NCBI RefSeq assembly: GCF_008369445.1
Contig: NZ_VTWH01000001.1
Location: forward strand, 744,001-808,000
Direction of reading: 5' to 3'
DNA from: Aureimonas fodinaquatilis
GTDB taxonomy: Bacteria; Pseudomonadota; Alphaproteobacteria; Rhizobiales; Rhizobiaceae
DNA: 64,000 nucleotides
A program made the position numbers and the translations under genes. The notes beneath the pieces were generated by a model. That model ran no database searches. It was not told where the DNA came from and worked only from the letters and a program-made list of their open reading frames with translations. Below are positions 1 to 9,052 of the stretch, piece after piece. How positions within the stretch are numbered: the first letter of the stretch is position 1; each line of letters opens with the position of its first letter.

Positions 1-2324
1 AATATCACGACCATGAGTCCGATACCGTCTGGGTCAAGTTTCCGGTGTGCGGCAATGCCGAGCTTGCCGGTGCATCCGTCGTGATCTGGACCACCACACC
101 CTGGACGCTGCCAGCCAACCGGGCCATCAGCTACAGTCCAAAAGTTGCCTATGGCGTGTATGAAGTCACGGCGCCTGATGACGAGGCTGCGCCGCGTTGG
201 GCTATGGCCGGAGACCGGTTTGTGCTGGCCGATGCATTGGCTGGCGATGTTCTGGCCAAGGCGCGTGTGCCGGAAGGCGGCTACAAAAGAGTTGGCGATG
301 TGCCCGCCACTGTTCTGGCCGAACTGGTATGCGACCATCCGCTCCGTGGTTGGGAAAAGGTCAGCGGCATTGATGGTGCCTATGGCTTCGCCGTGCCGTT
401 GCTGGCCGGCGACCATGTGACCGATGACGCCGGAACCGGCTTTGTGCACACGGCACCCGGCCATGGCCGGGAAGACTTTGACGCCTTCATTGCCAATCGG
501 CGGCAGTTGGAAGCGCGCGGCATAGACACCGCCATACCATTCACTGTGGATGACGGCGGTTTCTACACGCGTGAAGTGCCAGGTCTTGGCCCGGATTCCG
601 CAGAAGGTCCGGCGCGGGTGATTGATGACAAGGGCAAGAAGGGCGATGCCAATCAGCGGGTGATTGATGCTTTGGTTGCACAGGGCAACCTGATTGCGCG
701 CGGGCGGTTGAAGCACTCCTATCCGCATTCATGGCGGTCGAAAAAGCCGGTAATTTTCCGCAACACGCCGCAGTGGTTTGTGCATATGGACAAGGATCTG
801 GGTGGCGAAACGCTGCGCGAAGTGGCGCTGAAGGCGATCGAGGAAACACGGTTTGTGCCCGCCTCCGGCCAGAATCGCCTGCGCGGCATGATTGCCGAAC
901 GCCCTGACTGGGTGCTTTCGCGCCAGCGCAGCTGGGGTGTGCCGATCTGCGTTTTCGTGGACGAGAGCGGCGAAGTGCTGATGGACGAGGCGGTGAACGA
1001 GCGCATCCTGACCGCATTCGCGCAGGAAGGTGCCGATGCGTGGTTTGCAGATGGCGCAAAAGAGCGCTTTCTTGGCAATGCGCATGATGGTGACCGCTGG
1101 ACCATGGTCCGCGATATCCTGGATGTCTGGTTTGATTCCGGCTGCACACACGCATTCTGTCTGGAAAAAAGACCGGATCTGAAATGGCCCGCGGACCTGT
1201 ATCTGGAAGGTTCTGACCAGCATCGTGGCTGGTTCCACTCCTCGCTTCTGGAAAGCTGCGGAACCCGCGGGCGCGCGCCTTATGACGCAGTGCTGACGCA
1301 CGGGTTTGTCATGGACGAAGAAGGCCGCAAAATGTCGAAATCACTTGGCAATGTGGTGACGCCGCAGGAAGTGATCCGCCAGTCTGGCGCCGATATTCTG
1401 CGCCTGTGGGTGGTTTCTTCCGACTATTCGGAAGATTTGCGGCTGGGCAAAACCATTCTGCAAACCAATATCGACGCCTATCGCAAGTTGCGCAATACCG
1501 TTCGCTGGATGCTCGGCACTCTTTCCCACGATACGGGCGAGACCATGGCAGTCGAAGATATGCCGGAGCTGGAGCGGCTGATGCTGCACCGGTTGACAGA
1601 GCTGGAAGCCATTGTGCTGAAAGCCTATGACAGCTTCGACTTCAAGCGCATTTCGCGCACTCTGGTTGACTTCGCGGTTGTGGAACTGTCGGCTTTCTAC
1701 TTCGACATCCGCAAGGATGCCCTGTATTGCGACGCTCCATCATCGCCACGCCGCAAAGCGGCATTGCAGGTGGTGCGCGAATTGTTCGACCGGTTGGTGA
1801 CATGGCTTGCGCCATTGTTGCCATTCACCATGGAAGAAGCATGGCTGGAACGCTACCCAGCAGCCGTTTCGGTGCATCTGGAGCAGTTCCGCCCCGTGGA
1901 TCCGCGCTGGCAGAATGAGGCGCTGGCAGCGCGTTGGCGGGATGTGCGGCGGGTTCGCCGTGTGGTCATGGGCGCTTTGGAAGAAGAACGGCGCGCCAAG
2001 AAAATTGGCTCTTCACTGGAGGCTGCGCCGGTTGTGCACATTGCCGATGATGGGCTCAGGGCGCTCATTGCATCTCTGGACTTTGCCGAGATCGCCATTA
2101 CCAGCGACCTGACGGTGACCGGCGAGGCTGCTCCGGAAGGAGCATTCCGATTGGCCGAGGTGCCGGAGGTGGCTATTGTCCACCGCTTGGCCGAGGGTCG
2201 CAAATGCTCACGTTCATGGAAAATTCAACCCGATGTTGGTAGTGATTCGGAGTTTCCGGATGTTACTCTGCGGGATGCGGAAGCCCTGCGTGAGTTGCGC
2301 GCGCTAGGCGTTGTAGTTGCTTGA
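1..2324 (+). CDS. ileS: isoleucyl-tRNA synthetase, C-terminal part (5' end outside window)
   Basis: Class I aminoacyl-tRNA synthetase that charges tRNA-Ile in the cytoplasm. The reading frame is open from the first bases of the window, so the N-terminus with the HIGH motif is missing; about 773 residues remain. Visible are the end of the CP1 editing domain ([13 protein letters not shown], and [16 protein letters not shown]), the WFDSG and [13 protein letters not shown] segments of the catalytic core, and the KMSKS loop at 1329-1343, followed by the helical anticodon-binding domain. The extreme C-terminus keeps only one cysteine (GRKCSRSW), where enzymes such as E. coli IleRS carry a four-cysteine zinc site. 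Identification is secure; only the start is unavailable. Confidence 0.97.
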   Translation, partial: YHDHESDTVWVKFPVCGNAELAGASVVIWTTTPWTLPANRAISYSPKVAYGVYEVTAPDDEAAPRWAMAGDRFVLADALAGDVLAKARVPEGGYKRVGDVPATVLAELVCDHPLRGWEKVSGIDGAYGFAVPLLAGDHVTDDAGTGFVHTAPGHGREDFDAFIANRRQLEARGIDTAIPFTVDDGGFYTREVPGLGPDSAEGPARVIDDKGKKGDANQRVIDALVAQGNLIARGRLKHSYPHSWRSKKPVIFRNTPQWFVHMDKDLGGETLREVALKAIEETRFVPASGQNRLRGMIAERPDWVLSRQRSWGVPICVFVDESGEVLMDEAVNERILTAFAQEGADAWFADGAKERFLGNAHDGDRWTMVRDILDVWFDSGCTHAFCLEKRPDLKWPADLYLEGSDQHRGWFHSSLLESCGTRGRAPYDAVLTHGFVMDEEGRKMSKSLGNVVTPQEVIRQSGADILRLWVVSSDYSEDLRLGKTILQTNIDAYRKLRNTVRWMLGTLSHDTGETMAVEDMPELERLMLHRLTELEAIVLKAYDSFDFKRISRTLVDFAVVELSAFYFDIRKDALYCDAPSSPRRKAALQVVRELFDRLVTWLAPLLPFTMEEAWLERYPAAVSVHLEQFRPVDPRWQNEALAARWRDVRRVRRVVMGALEEERRAKKIGSSLEAAPVVHIADDGLRALIASLDFAEIAITSDLTVTGEAAPEGAFRLAEVPEVAIVHRLAEGRKCSRSWKIQPDVGSDSEFPDVTLRDAEALRELRALGVVVA

Positions 2325-2424
2325 TGATCCGGCACTGTAATTTTGCCGGAATTGCGTGTAATCAGACCTCGGGCCTGATGCACGTCTGGATTGTGCGTTG
2401 GCAAAAGATTGGAATGGGTGGTCA

Positions 2425-3069
2425 ATGAGCATTAAAAACTCTCGCCGGACGATACAGATGGCGTTGCTTGGCGTCAGCGGCCTGCTCGTTGCCGGCTGTG
2501 TCGGGCCGACATATGGCACCGGTGCCACGCAGGGCGAACAGATGTTGAGCGATCTGGACAATATCGTCGCCATTGGTTCCACCAACAAGCAAAGCATATC
2601 CTATCAGCCGCGGCCTGAACTGGTGCGCCCGCAGAACATGACAACGCTGCCGGCACCGCGTGAGGCAACTTCGGCCGCGAATGATCCGAGCTGGCCGGTT
2701 TCACCCGAAGTTCAAAGAGCCCGCAGGATGGCGGCAGCGGAAAGCACTGCCGGTGGCGCGCCGCTTCCCGCAGACTACCGCACAGGCGTTGCCGCGCCTG
2801 CAGGTGGCAATACCCGCCTTAATGGTGAAGACAACTGGGTTAATCCGCAGGACCTGACCAGACAGGGACAGCAGGTCAGCCAGGCACGCGCCACGCAATA
2901 TGGCGTGCCGGGTCAGCGCCGCTACCTTTCCGAGCCGCCGGTTAACTACCGTCAGCCATCGGCCAGTGCACCGGTTGGCGATCAGGGCGTGGACGAAGAT
3001 GTGAAGCAGCGCCGCGCACAGGGCACCAAATCGCTTGGTGCCAAAATCCGCGATTCACTGCCATTCTGA
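2425..3069 (+). CDS. small hypothetical lipoprotein
   Basis: A protein of about 214 residues beginning MSIKNSRRT, with a hydrophobic stretch and a lipobox (LLVAGC) around residues 20-26. It is therefore predicted to be lipidated on that Cys and membrane-anchored in the periplasm. The rest is low in hydrophobicity, rich in Pro, Gln, Ala and Arg, and shows no enzyme motif. An in-frame TTG at 2398 would add nine residues, but the ATG at 2425 gives a normal signal peptide and is preferred. It lies about 100 bp after ileS on the same strand. I do not recognise a named family. Confidence 0.8.
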   Translation: MSIKNSRRTIQMALLGVSGLLVAGCVGPTYGTGATQGEQMLSDLDNIVAIGSTNKQSISYQPRPELVRPQNMTTLPAPREATSAANDPSWPVSPEVQRARRMAAAESTAGGAPLPADYRTGVAAPAGGNTRLNGEDNWVNPQDLTRQGQQVSQARATQYGVPGQRRYLSEPPVNYRQPSASAPVGDQGVDEDVKQRRAQGTKSLGAKIRDSLPF

Positions 3070-3088
3070 CCCGCGGGTTTCAGCCGCT

Positions 3089-3541
3089 TTACAAATCGCG
3101 CTTGCCGCGAAAAAAGCCGCGCAAGAGGTTGGTGCTGGCGATGTCGCCAATGCCGGAATAGACCTCCGGCGCATGGTGGCAGGTCGGCTGCGAGTAAAAC
3201 CGCGCACCATGTTCCACCCCGCCGCCTTTTTCATCGATCGCGCCGAAATACAGGCGTCGGATGCGGGCGAAGGATATGGCCGCTGCGCACATGGCGCAGG
3301 GTTCAAGGGTTACATACAGGTCGGCCCCCGGCAATCTTTCCTGCCCAAGCACTTCACAAGCCCGGCGTATCGCCACAATTTCTGCGTGGGCAGTCGGGTC
3401 GTTGTTCTGCCGGGTTTCATTGCCGGCACGGGCAATGATGGTGCCACCCAGAACGACGACAGCGCCAACCGGCACTTCTCCACGCTCTGCCGCCGCCTGC
3501 GCCTCGGCAAGGGCTATTTGCATGAAATTGCCGCTAGTCAA
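3089..3541 (-). CDS. tadA: tRNA-specific adenosine deaminase
   Basis: Deaminates adenosine-34 of tRNA-Arg(ACG) to inosine, which is needed to decode CGC and CGA. The zinc deaminase signature is complete: HAEIVAIRRAC supplies the zinc His and the proton-shuttling Glu, and PCAMCAAAI supplies the two zinc Cys. The length of ~150 residues fits TadA. I chose the TTG at 3541 because GAGGGGG sits five bases upstream and it restores the usual N-terminal helix (MTSGNFMQIALAEAQ). The ATG at 3523 has no such ribosome-binding site. Transcribed opposite to its neighbours. The long upstream open frame on this strand is antisense to the next gene and is not part of tadA. Confidence 0.93.
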   Translation of the reverse strand: MTSGNFMQIALAEAQAAAERGEVPVGAVVVLGGTIIARAGNETRQNNDPTAHAEIVAIRRACEVLGQERLPGADLYVTLEPCAMCAAAISFARIRRLYFGAIDEKGGGVEHGARFYSQPTCHHAPEVYSGIGDIASTNLLRGFFRGKRDL

Positions 3542-3684
3542 AATTGCCCCCTCGTTTGATCGTGCCGGAACTGTTAAAGCATCCAATTGAAAAGTGCGAA
3601 GCGGTTTTTCATGCAAAAGGGCGGTAGTAGCGCACCTGCAGGGATGAAAGCCGCAATTTACGCCCGCCACGGAATGCCGCCACA

Positions 3685-3728
3685 GCATTTCCCGTTGAAA
3701 CGGTTCCGTTCCAACGGCAGGAAAATGC
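3685..3728. repeat. dispersed palindromic repeat, copy A
   Basis: A 44-bp imperfect palindrome beginning GCATTTCCCGTTGAAACGG and ending GAAAATGC. A looser conserved tail (caaaacaaaagagttgg) continues to about 3785. It can fold into a long stem. It lies in the ~270-bp gap between tadA and the pseudouridine synthase gene. Related copies are at 12259, 17963, 25102, 36868 and 39589. Confidence 0.8.
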
Positions 3729-3813
3729 GACAAAACAAAAGAGTTGGAACGGTTCACGTGATCGACGGTCACATGAAGCGGTTCAAGGCCCGACAAGAAT
3801 ACTGGACGAGAAA

Positions 3814-5619
3814 ATGAATGATAGAGATGGCCGCGATGATCAGCGGCGCAATGGTCGGTCTGATGGTGGCGAGCGCCGTTTCGGCGGCAGCAGGGACAAG
3901 CCGGAAGGCCGACGTGAAGGCGGCGCAGACAAACCGTTTCGCGCGCGCAGCCATGGCACGAAATCGCACGCTGGTGTGAACGCCGACGGTACGCAGAAAA
4001 CGCCGAGAAGCCACGGCAAGCTTTCGCACGATCGGGCAGATGCAGGGCCGGTTCGGACCCGCCGCGAAGAACCGGCTGATGATGGCTCGATGCGGATTGC
4101 CAAGCGCCTGGCCCGGGCCGGAATTTCGTCGCGCAGGGATGCCGAGGGCATGATTGCGGACGGCCGGGTTTCCCTGAATGGCAAAGTGCTGACGTCGCCT
4201 GCCATTGATGTGACGGCGCGCGACAGGATTGAAGTGGATGGCGCGCCATTGCCCGCCATTGAACGCACCCGTCTGTGGCTGTTTCACAAGCCGGCCGGAC
4301 TGGTGACAACCAATCGTGACCCTGAAGGCAGGGCCACGGTATTTGACCAGTTGCCGCCGGATATGCCGCGTGTCCTGAGCATTGGCCGGCTGGACATCAA
4401 CACTGAAGGCCTGTTGCTGCTGACCAATGATGGCGGACTGGCCCGCACGCTGGAACTGCCTGCCACCGGCTGGCTGCGCCGCTACCGGGTAAGGGCGCAT
4501 GGCGATGTCAAGCAGGAACAACTGGATGAGCTGCGGCAGGGCATTGCCATTGATGGCGTGTTCTATGGCGCAGTGGAAGCGACTCTGGACCGCAAGCAAG
4601 GTTCCAATGTCTGGCTGATGGTTGGACTACGGGAAGGCAAGAACCGCGAGGTCAAGCGAATTCTCGGCCATTTGGGGCTTGAAGTGAACCGGCTTATCCG
4701 CGTGTCATTCGGCCCGTTCCAGCTTGGCGATCTTTCCGAAGGTGCCGTTATGGAAATCAAAGGCCGCACCCTGCGGGATCAGTTGGGTGAGCGGTTGATT
4801 GCAGAATCGGGAGCGGATTTCGACGCGCCGATTGTCAATGAGTTCTCCAACAAGCCGGTCAAGGCGGAACCGCGTCGTGATGCACCCGACGCGCGTGAGG
4901 GCAAGGAATGGATCAGCGCATCTGACGCGCGACCCAACAAGAAAAAGATGGGTGAGGCCAAGCGCACCGATGCATTGGGGCGGCTGGATACCCGGCCGCC
5001 ACGGCCGGAGCGTTCGGACCGGTCTGATACCAGAGAGCGCGGTCCTAAAAGCGAGGGCGCGGAGCGCAAACCGCGCTTTGGCCGTGAAGAAAGAGATGAC
5101 AGGGCCGGTCGGGACTCCCGCGAGAGATCTTCCGGCACGGATGACAGGCCAAAGCGTGCACCGCCATCGGCAGGCCGACGCTCTGCCAATGTCTGGATGG
5201 CACCCGGTGCGCGCGCTCTTGGCGACAAAAAGCGGGCCGAGCAGGAAGAACGCAAGCAGTTTTCAGACCGGCGGGAAAGCGGATTCCGTTCCGATCGCAA
5301 TGGCGACAAACCACGCGGCCCACGCCCGGCGGGTGACCGCCCGCGCCGGGATGGCGATGCACCACGCGCACCGCGTGATGGCGACCGGCCACGTTGGGAC
5401 AGCGACAAGCCACGTTCACCGCGCCCCGCGGGTGACCGCCCGCGCCGGGATGGCGATGCACCACGCGCACCGCGTGATGGCGACCGGCCACGTTGGGACA
5501 GCGACAAGCCACGTCCGCCACGCCCTTCAGGCGACCGGCCACGGCCGACGGGAGACAAGCCGCGCGGTCCACGTCGCGATGGCGACAGGCCGCGCACGCC
5601 ACGCGGCCCTCGATCGTAA
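3814..5619 (+). CDS. RsuA/RluB-family rRNA pseudouridine synthase with long Arg/Asp/Pro-rich tail
   Basis: Predicted 23S rRNA pseudouridine synthase of the RluB/RsuA branch. Residues 1-85 are a basic, Gly/Arg-rich leader. An S4 RNA-binding domain follows (MRIAKRLARAGISSRRDAEG), then the catalytic domain with GRLDINTEGLLLLTNDG, which contains the catalytic Asp. The enzyme proper ends near residue 330. The remaining ~270 residues are a disordered tail of RDGDRPR/DKPRGPRP type units, including a 33-residue unit present twice. The tail is probably an RNA-interacting extension. The product is 601 residues against roughly 250-300 for the minimal enzyme. rsmD starts 12 bases downstream, so the two rRNA modification genes are likely co-transcribed. 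Confidence 0.9.
   Translation: MNDRDGRDDQRRNGRSDGGERRFGGSRDKPEGRREGGADKPFRARSHGTKSHAGVNADGTQKTPRSHGKLSHDRADAGPVRTRREEPADDGSMRIAKRLARAGISSRRDAEGMIADGRVSLNGKVLTSPAIDVTARDRIEVDGAPLPAIERTRLWLFHKPAGLVTTNRDPEGRATVFDQLPPDMPRVLSIGRLDINTEGLLLLTNDGGLARTLELPATGWLRRYRVRAHGDVKQEQLDELRQGIAIDGVFYGAVEATLDRKQGSNVWLMVGLREGKNREVKRILGHLGLEVNRLIRVSFGPFQLGDLSEGAVMEIKGRTLRDQLGERLIAESGADFDAPIVNEFSNKPVKAEPRRDAPDAREGKEWISASDARPNKKKMGEAKRTDALGRLDTRPPRPERSDRSDTRERGPKSEGAERKPRFGREERDDRAGRDSRERSSGTDDRPKRAPPSAGRRSANVWMAPGARALGDKKRAEQEERKQFSDRRESGFRSDRNGDKPRGPRPAGDRPRRDGDAPRAPRDGDRPRWDSDKPRSPRPAGDRPRRDGDAPRAPRDGDRPRWDSDKPRPPRPSGDRPRPTGDKPRGPRRDGDRPRTPRGPRS
5330..5514 (+). repeat. intragenic tandem repeat, 99-bp period
   Basis: Two copies of an 86-bp identical stretch (5330-5415 and 5429-5514), 99 bp apart, lie inside the pseudouridine synthase tail. 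The period equals 33 codons, so the frame is kept. Shorter, degenerate GDRPR units flank both copies. DNA identity is complete over 86 bp, including third codon positions, which suggests a recent duplication. Confidence 0.9.
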
Positions 5620-5631
5620 GGCGTCTGGCTG

Positions 5632-6189
5632 ATGCTTCGAATTGTTGCGGGCGAGTTTCGTGGCCGTGCTCTGGCCGCTCCGAAGTCGGACGATATCCGC
5701 CCGACGTCCGAGCGGCATCGAGGCAGCCTGTTCAATATCCTGGAACACGGGTTGGGTTTCCGGTTTGAAGGCACCCGGGTTTTGGACCTTTTTTCTGGCA
5801 CGGGCGCGCTTGGGTTCGAAGCTTTGTCGCGCGGCGCACGCTTTTGTGTGTTCATTGAAGACGGGGTGGAGGGGCGTGGCCTGATCCGCACCAATGTGGA
5901 AGCTTTTGGTCTGGCTGGCCGCACCAAAATCTTCCGACGTGATGCCACCCGACTGGGTGAAGCGGGTACGGTTGAACCGTTTGACCTGTTGCTGGCTGAT
6001 CCACCCTATGGCCGAAGAATGGGTGAGGCCGCGCTGGCATCTGCCATTGCTGGTGGCTGGCTGCGGCAAGGCGCCGTGGTGATGCTGGAAGAGGGCAAAG
6101 AGGCACCTTTCTCACCCGTCGACGGGCTGGAACAGGTGGATGAGCGGGATATGGGGGCCAGCATCCTGCGGTTTTTCCGCCGCGGGTGA
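5632..6189 (+). CDS. rsmD: 16S rRNA (guanine(966)-N(2))-methyltransferase
   Basis: SAM-dependent methyltransferase modifying G966 of 16S rRNA during 30S assembly. The 185-residue length is typical. Features seen are the N-terminal MLRIVAGEFRGR, the conserved RPTSERHRGSLFNIL segment, the SAM-binding motif VLDLFSGTGALGFEALSRG, and the catalytic DPPYGR motif. It starts 12 bases after the pseudouridine synthase gene on the same strand. This fits a small rRNA modification operon. Confidence 0.95.
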   Translation: MLRIVAGEFRGRALAAPKSDDIRPTSERHRGSLFNILEHGLGFRFEGTRVLDLFSGTGALGFEALSRGARFCVFIEDGVEGRGLIRTNVEAFGLAGRTKIFRRDATRLGEAGTVEPFDLLLADPPYGRRMGEAALASAIAGGWLRQGAVVMLEEGKEAPFSPVDGLEQVDERDMGASILRFFRRG

Positions 6190-6284
6190 AGTCCTGCCTT
6201 ACAAAAACGTAAATTGCGCCGCAGGTCTGGAACGGTCATATCTCGAACTCACCGTAGCGATGCTGCAAGGAAGCGCAATTGACG

Positions 6285-7700
6285 ATGATGTCCATTTTTC
6301 GACCCGCCGCCCGCCCGTTCACCGCGGCACTGGCAGTTTTTTTGCTTTGCGGCACGGCTTTGGCGACCCCGGCAACCACATCGGCAACCACGGGCGATGC
6401 AATTGAAAAGTCTGAGGCCATGGCCTCGCAGATCTCCAGCTTCACCCTTGATAATGGCTTGCAGGTTGTGGTGATTCCCGATCACCGTGCGCCGGTTGTA
6501 ACTCAGATGGTCTGGTACAAGGTGGGTTCGGCCGATGAGCATCCGGGAAAATCCGGCATCGCGCATTTTCTTGAACATCTGATGTTCAAGGGAACAAAGA
6601 CGCATCCGGCCGGTGTGTTCTCGGCCGCTGTTTCGGATATCGGGGGTGAGGAAAATGCATTCACCTCCTATGATTACACCGCCTATTTCCAGCGCGTGCC
6701 AGTCTCTGCGCTGGAGGAAATGATGGCATTTGAAGCGGACCGGATGGAAAATCTGGTGCTGGATGATGCGGCAGTCCTGCCGGAACGTGACGTTATTCTG
6801 GAAGAGCGGCGCATGCGGGTGGACAATGACCCTTCATCGCAGCTTTCAGAGGCAATGCAGGCGACGATCTACCTCAACAGCCCTTATGGAACACCGGTGA
6901 TCGGCTGGGAAAGCGAAATGCAGGGGCTGACGCGGGAAGACGCGATCGCCTTTTACGATAGATATTACACGCCCAACAATGCGACATTGATTGTGGCAGG
7001 CGATGTGACGCTCGAACAGGTTCGCGAACTGGCGGAAAAGACTTTCGGCCAGGTTGCACGCCGCGCTGATCCGGGTGAAAGGGTGCGCCCGCTTGAGCCG
7101 CCATCACTCACCGACCGCACGGTAACACTGGCAGATGCGCGCGTGACGCAGCCAAGTGTACAGACGGCCTTTGTGGTGCCTTCTGAACGACTGGCGAAGC
7201 CGGGCGAATCCGAGGCGCTGGATATTCTGGCAGATGTGCTCGGCGGCGGCACCACCAGCCGCCTTTATCGACAGCTCGTCGTGGAAAACCCGATAGCCGC
7301 AGATGTGGGCGCCTATTATCAGGGCAGTTCCTTGATGGAAGGGCAGTTCATAACCTATGGCACACCGCGCGGTGGTGCGGAGATTGAAGAGCTGAAAGCG
7401 GCGCTGGATGGCGAGCTGGCAAAAATTGTTGCCGATGGAATTACCGAAGATGAACTGGCCGCGGCCAAAAACCGTGTGCGCAACGCGTTGATTTACCAGC
7501 GCGACAGCCAGACATCGCTGGCGCGCCGTTATGGAGTTGCGCTGTCGACCGGGCGCAGCATTGCCGATGTGGAATCCTGGCCGGAACGTATTGAGGCGGT
7601 GACAGTGGATGATGTGAAGGCTGTCGCATCGGCCTATCTGCAGCCGCGTGGAGCTGTGACCGGCTATCTGCTGCCTGCGGCTGCAGGGTCGGAGGAATAA
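6285..7700 (+). CDS. M16 family zinc metallopeptidase (active subunit)
   Basis: Pitrilysin/processing-peptidase-like protease, predicted periplasmic. An N-terminal signal peptide (FTAALAVFLLCGTALA) is followed by the inverted zinc motif HFLEHLMF (HxxEH) around residue 90. The downstream conserved glutamate region (DRMENLVLDD, LPERDVILEE) is also present. Size (~471 residues) fits one half-pitrilysin subunit. The start is uncertain between TTG 6279 (five bases after AGGAAG) and the ATG pair at 6285/6288. It is followed after a short gap by a catalytically degenerate paralog. Such pairs resemble the alpha/beta arrangement of mitochondrial processing peptidase. Confidence 0.92.
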   Translation: MMSIFRPAARPFTAALAVFLLCGTALATPATTSATTGDAIEKSEAMASQISSFTLDNGLQVVVIPDHRAPVVTQMVWYKVGSADEHPGKSGIAHFLEHLMFKGTKTHPAGVFSAAVSDIGGEENAFTSYDYTAYFQRVPVSALEEMMAFEADRMENLVLDDAAVLPERDVILEERRMRVDNDPSSQLSEAMQATIYLNSPYGTPVIGWESEMQGLTREDAIAFYDRYYTPNNATLIVAGDVTLEQVRELAEKTFGQVARRADPGERVRPLEPPSLTDRTVTLADARVTQPSVQTAFVVPSERLAKPGESEALDILADVLGGGTTSRLYRQLVVENPIAADVGAYYQGSSLMEGQFITYGTPRGGAEIEELKAALDGELAKIVADGITEDELAAAKNRVRNALIYQRDSQTSLARRYGVALSTGRSIADVESWPERIEAVTVDDVKAVASAYLQPRGAVTGYLLPAAAGSEE

Positions 7701-7733
7701 GCGATGAGCGCGACGCAGCAAGGAAACACGGGA

Positions 7734-9050
7734 ATGATGTTTGTACGAACCACAGCGCTCGTTGCGGCCTTAAGTGGCGTTCTGGCCTATGCCGCGCCTG
7801 CCGCTGCCATTGATATTCAGGAAGTGACAAGTCCGGGCGGCATTCACGCGCTTCTGGTGGAAGATTACACCAACCCGCTGGTTGCCATGCGCTTTGCGTT
7901 CAAGGGCGCGGGTACCACGGAAGACCCGCAGGGCAGGGATGGCATGGCCAATCTTTTGTCCGGCCTTCTGGACGAGGGAGCGGGCGACATAGACAGTCAG
8001 GCCTTCCAGGCGCGGCTGGATGAGTTCGGCGTGAGCCTGTCGTTCAGCGCCACCTATGATAATTTTGGCGGCAATTTCCGCACGATTGTTGCCAATGAGG
8101 ATGTGGCATTTGACCTGTTGCGTCTGGCGCTGAATGAGCCCCGGCTGGATGAGGAGCCGGTGCAGCGTATCCGCAGCCAGATTGAAACCGGAATTATTGC
8201 CAATCGCAATGATCCGGGAACACTGGCCAGCGAGGCTTTCCGCCGGACAGTTTTTCCTGACCACCCCTATGCCCGCCCTACCGAAGGAACGGTTGAAACG
8301 CTGAACGCGGTCACCGTGGACGATATGCGGGCCTTCCGCGACCGGGCCTTTGCCAAGGACAATCTGGTGATAGGCGTTGTGGGTGCCATTGATGCCGAGC
8401 GGCTTGGAAAGCGTCTGGATGAGGTTTTCGGCAATCTTCCGGACAAGGCCGAGCTGACATCCGTGCCGGATGTGCAGCCCGTTATCGGCAAGAGCGAGCA
8501 TGTGGAATTGGCGGTGCCGCAGACCAATATTCAGATAGCTTTGCCGGGCATTCAGCGCGACGACCCGGAATTTTTTGCGGCCTATCTGATGAACCATATA
8601 CTGGGCGGCGGCACGTTCAGCTCCAGGCTGTATTCGGAAGTGCGTGAAAAGCGCGGTCTGGCCTATGGAGTCGGCTCGAACCTGGTGGACTATGACCACG
8701 CTGCGTTCATGATGGCCTATACCGCCACCCGGGCAGACCGTGCTGGCGAAAGCATTGATGTCATCCGGGAGCAGATGCAGAGATTGGCGGCAGACGGCAC
8801 CAATGAAGAAGAGCTGGACAAAGCCAAGGCCTATGTCAAAGGCGCTTATGCAGTGCAAAATCTTTCATCATCGCTTGGTATTGCATCCACGCTTGTCGGC
8901 ATTCAACTGGACGGGCTTGGTGTAAACTACATCAATGAGCGCGAAGCGTTGATTGATGCGGTGACGATGGATGAGGTCAAAGCCATGGCGGATCGCTTGT
9001 TGACGGCTGAACCGACAATTGTCACAGTTGGACCCGCAATCGGAAATTAG
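7734..9050 (+). CDS. M16 family peptidase-like protein lacking the HxxEH zinc motif
   Basis: Second M16 subunit with a signal peptide (MMFVRTTALVAALSGVLAYAA). In the place where the partner has HFLEHLMF, this protein reads GMANLLSGLLDEGAGD, so the zinc ligands and catalytic Glu are missing. It keeps the C-terminal M16 fold signature (GGGTFSSRLYSEVREKRGLA). It is therefore probably a structural or substrate-binding subunit of a heterodimer with the preceding gene. I preferred the ATG at 7734, which lies after an AAGGAAAC-type site, over the in-frame ATG at 7704. Three bases separate it from the next gene. Confidence 0.9.
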   Translation: MMFVRTTALVAALSGVLAYAAPAAAIDIQEVTSPGGIHALLVEDYTNPLVAMRFAFKGAGTTEDPQGRDGMANLLSGLLDEGAGDIDSQAFQARLDEFGVSLSFSATYDNFGGNFRTIVANEDVAFDLLRLALNEPRLDEEPVQRIRSQIETGIIANRNDPGTLASEAFRRTVFPDHPYARPTEGTVETLNAVTVDDMRAFRDRAFAKDNLVIGVVGAIDAERLGKRLDEVFGNLPDKAELTSVPDVQPVIGKSEHVELAVPQTNIQIALPGIQRDDPEFFAAYLMNHILGGGTFSSRLYSEVREKRGLAYGVGSNLVDYDHAAFMMAYTATRADRAGESIDVIREQMQRLAADGTNEEELDKAKAYVKGAYAVQNLSSSLGIASTLVGIQLDGLGVNYINEREALIDAVTMDEVKAMADRLLTAEPTIVTVGPAIGN

Positions 9051-9052
9051 CC

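Noticed and set aside
3542-4309. Long reverse-strand open frame continuous with tadA (total 406 codons)
   Set aside because: The upstream part is antisense to the pseudouridine synthase and reads through repeat copy A; only the last ~150 codons show deaminase homology.
5299-5600. CRISPR-like tandem repeat
   Set aside because: Repeats are in frame within a coding tail, with no spacers and no cas genes nearby.
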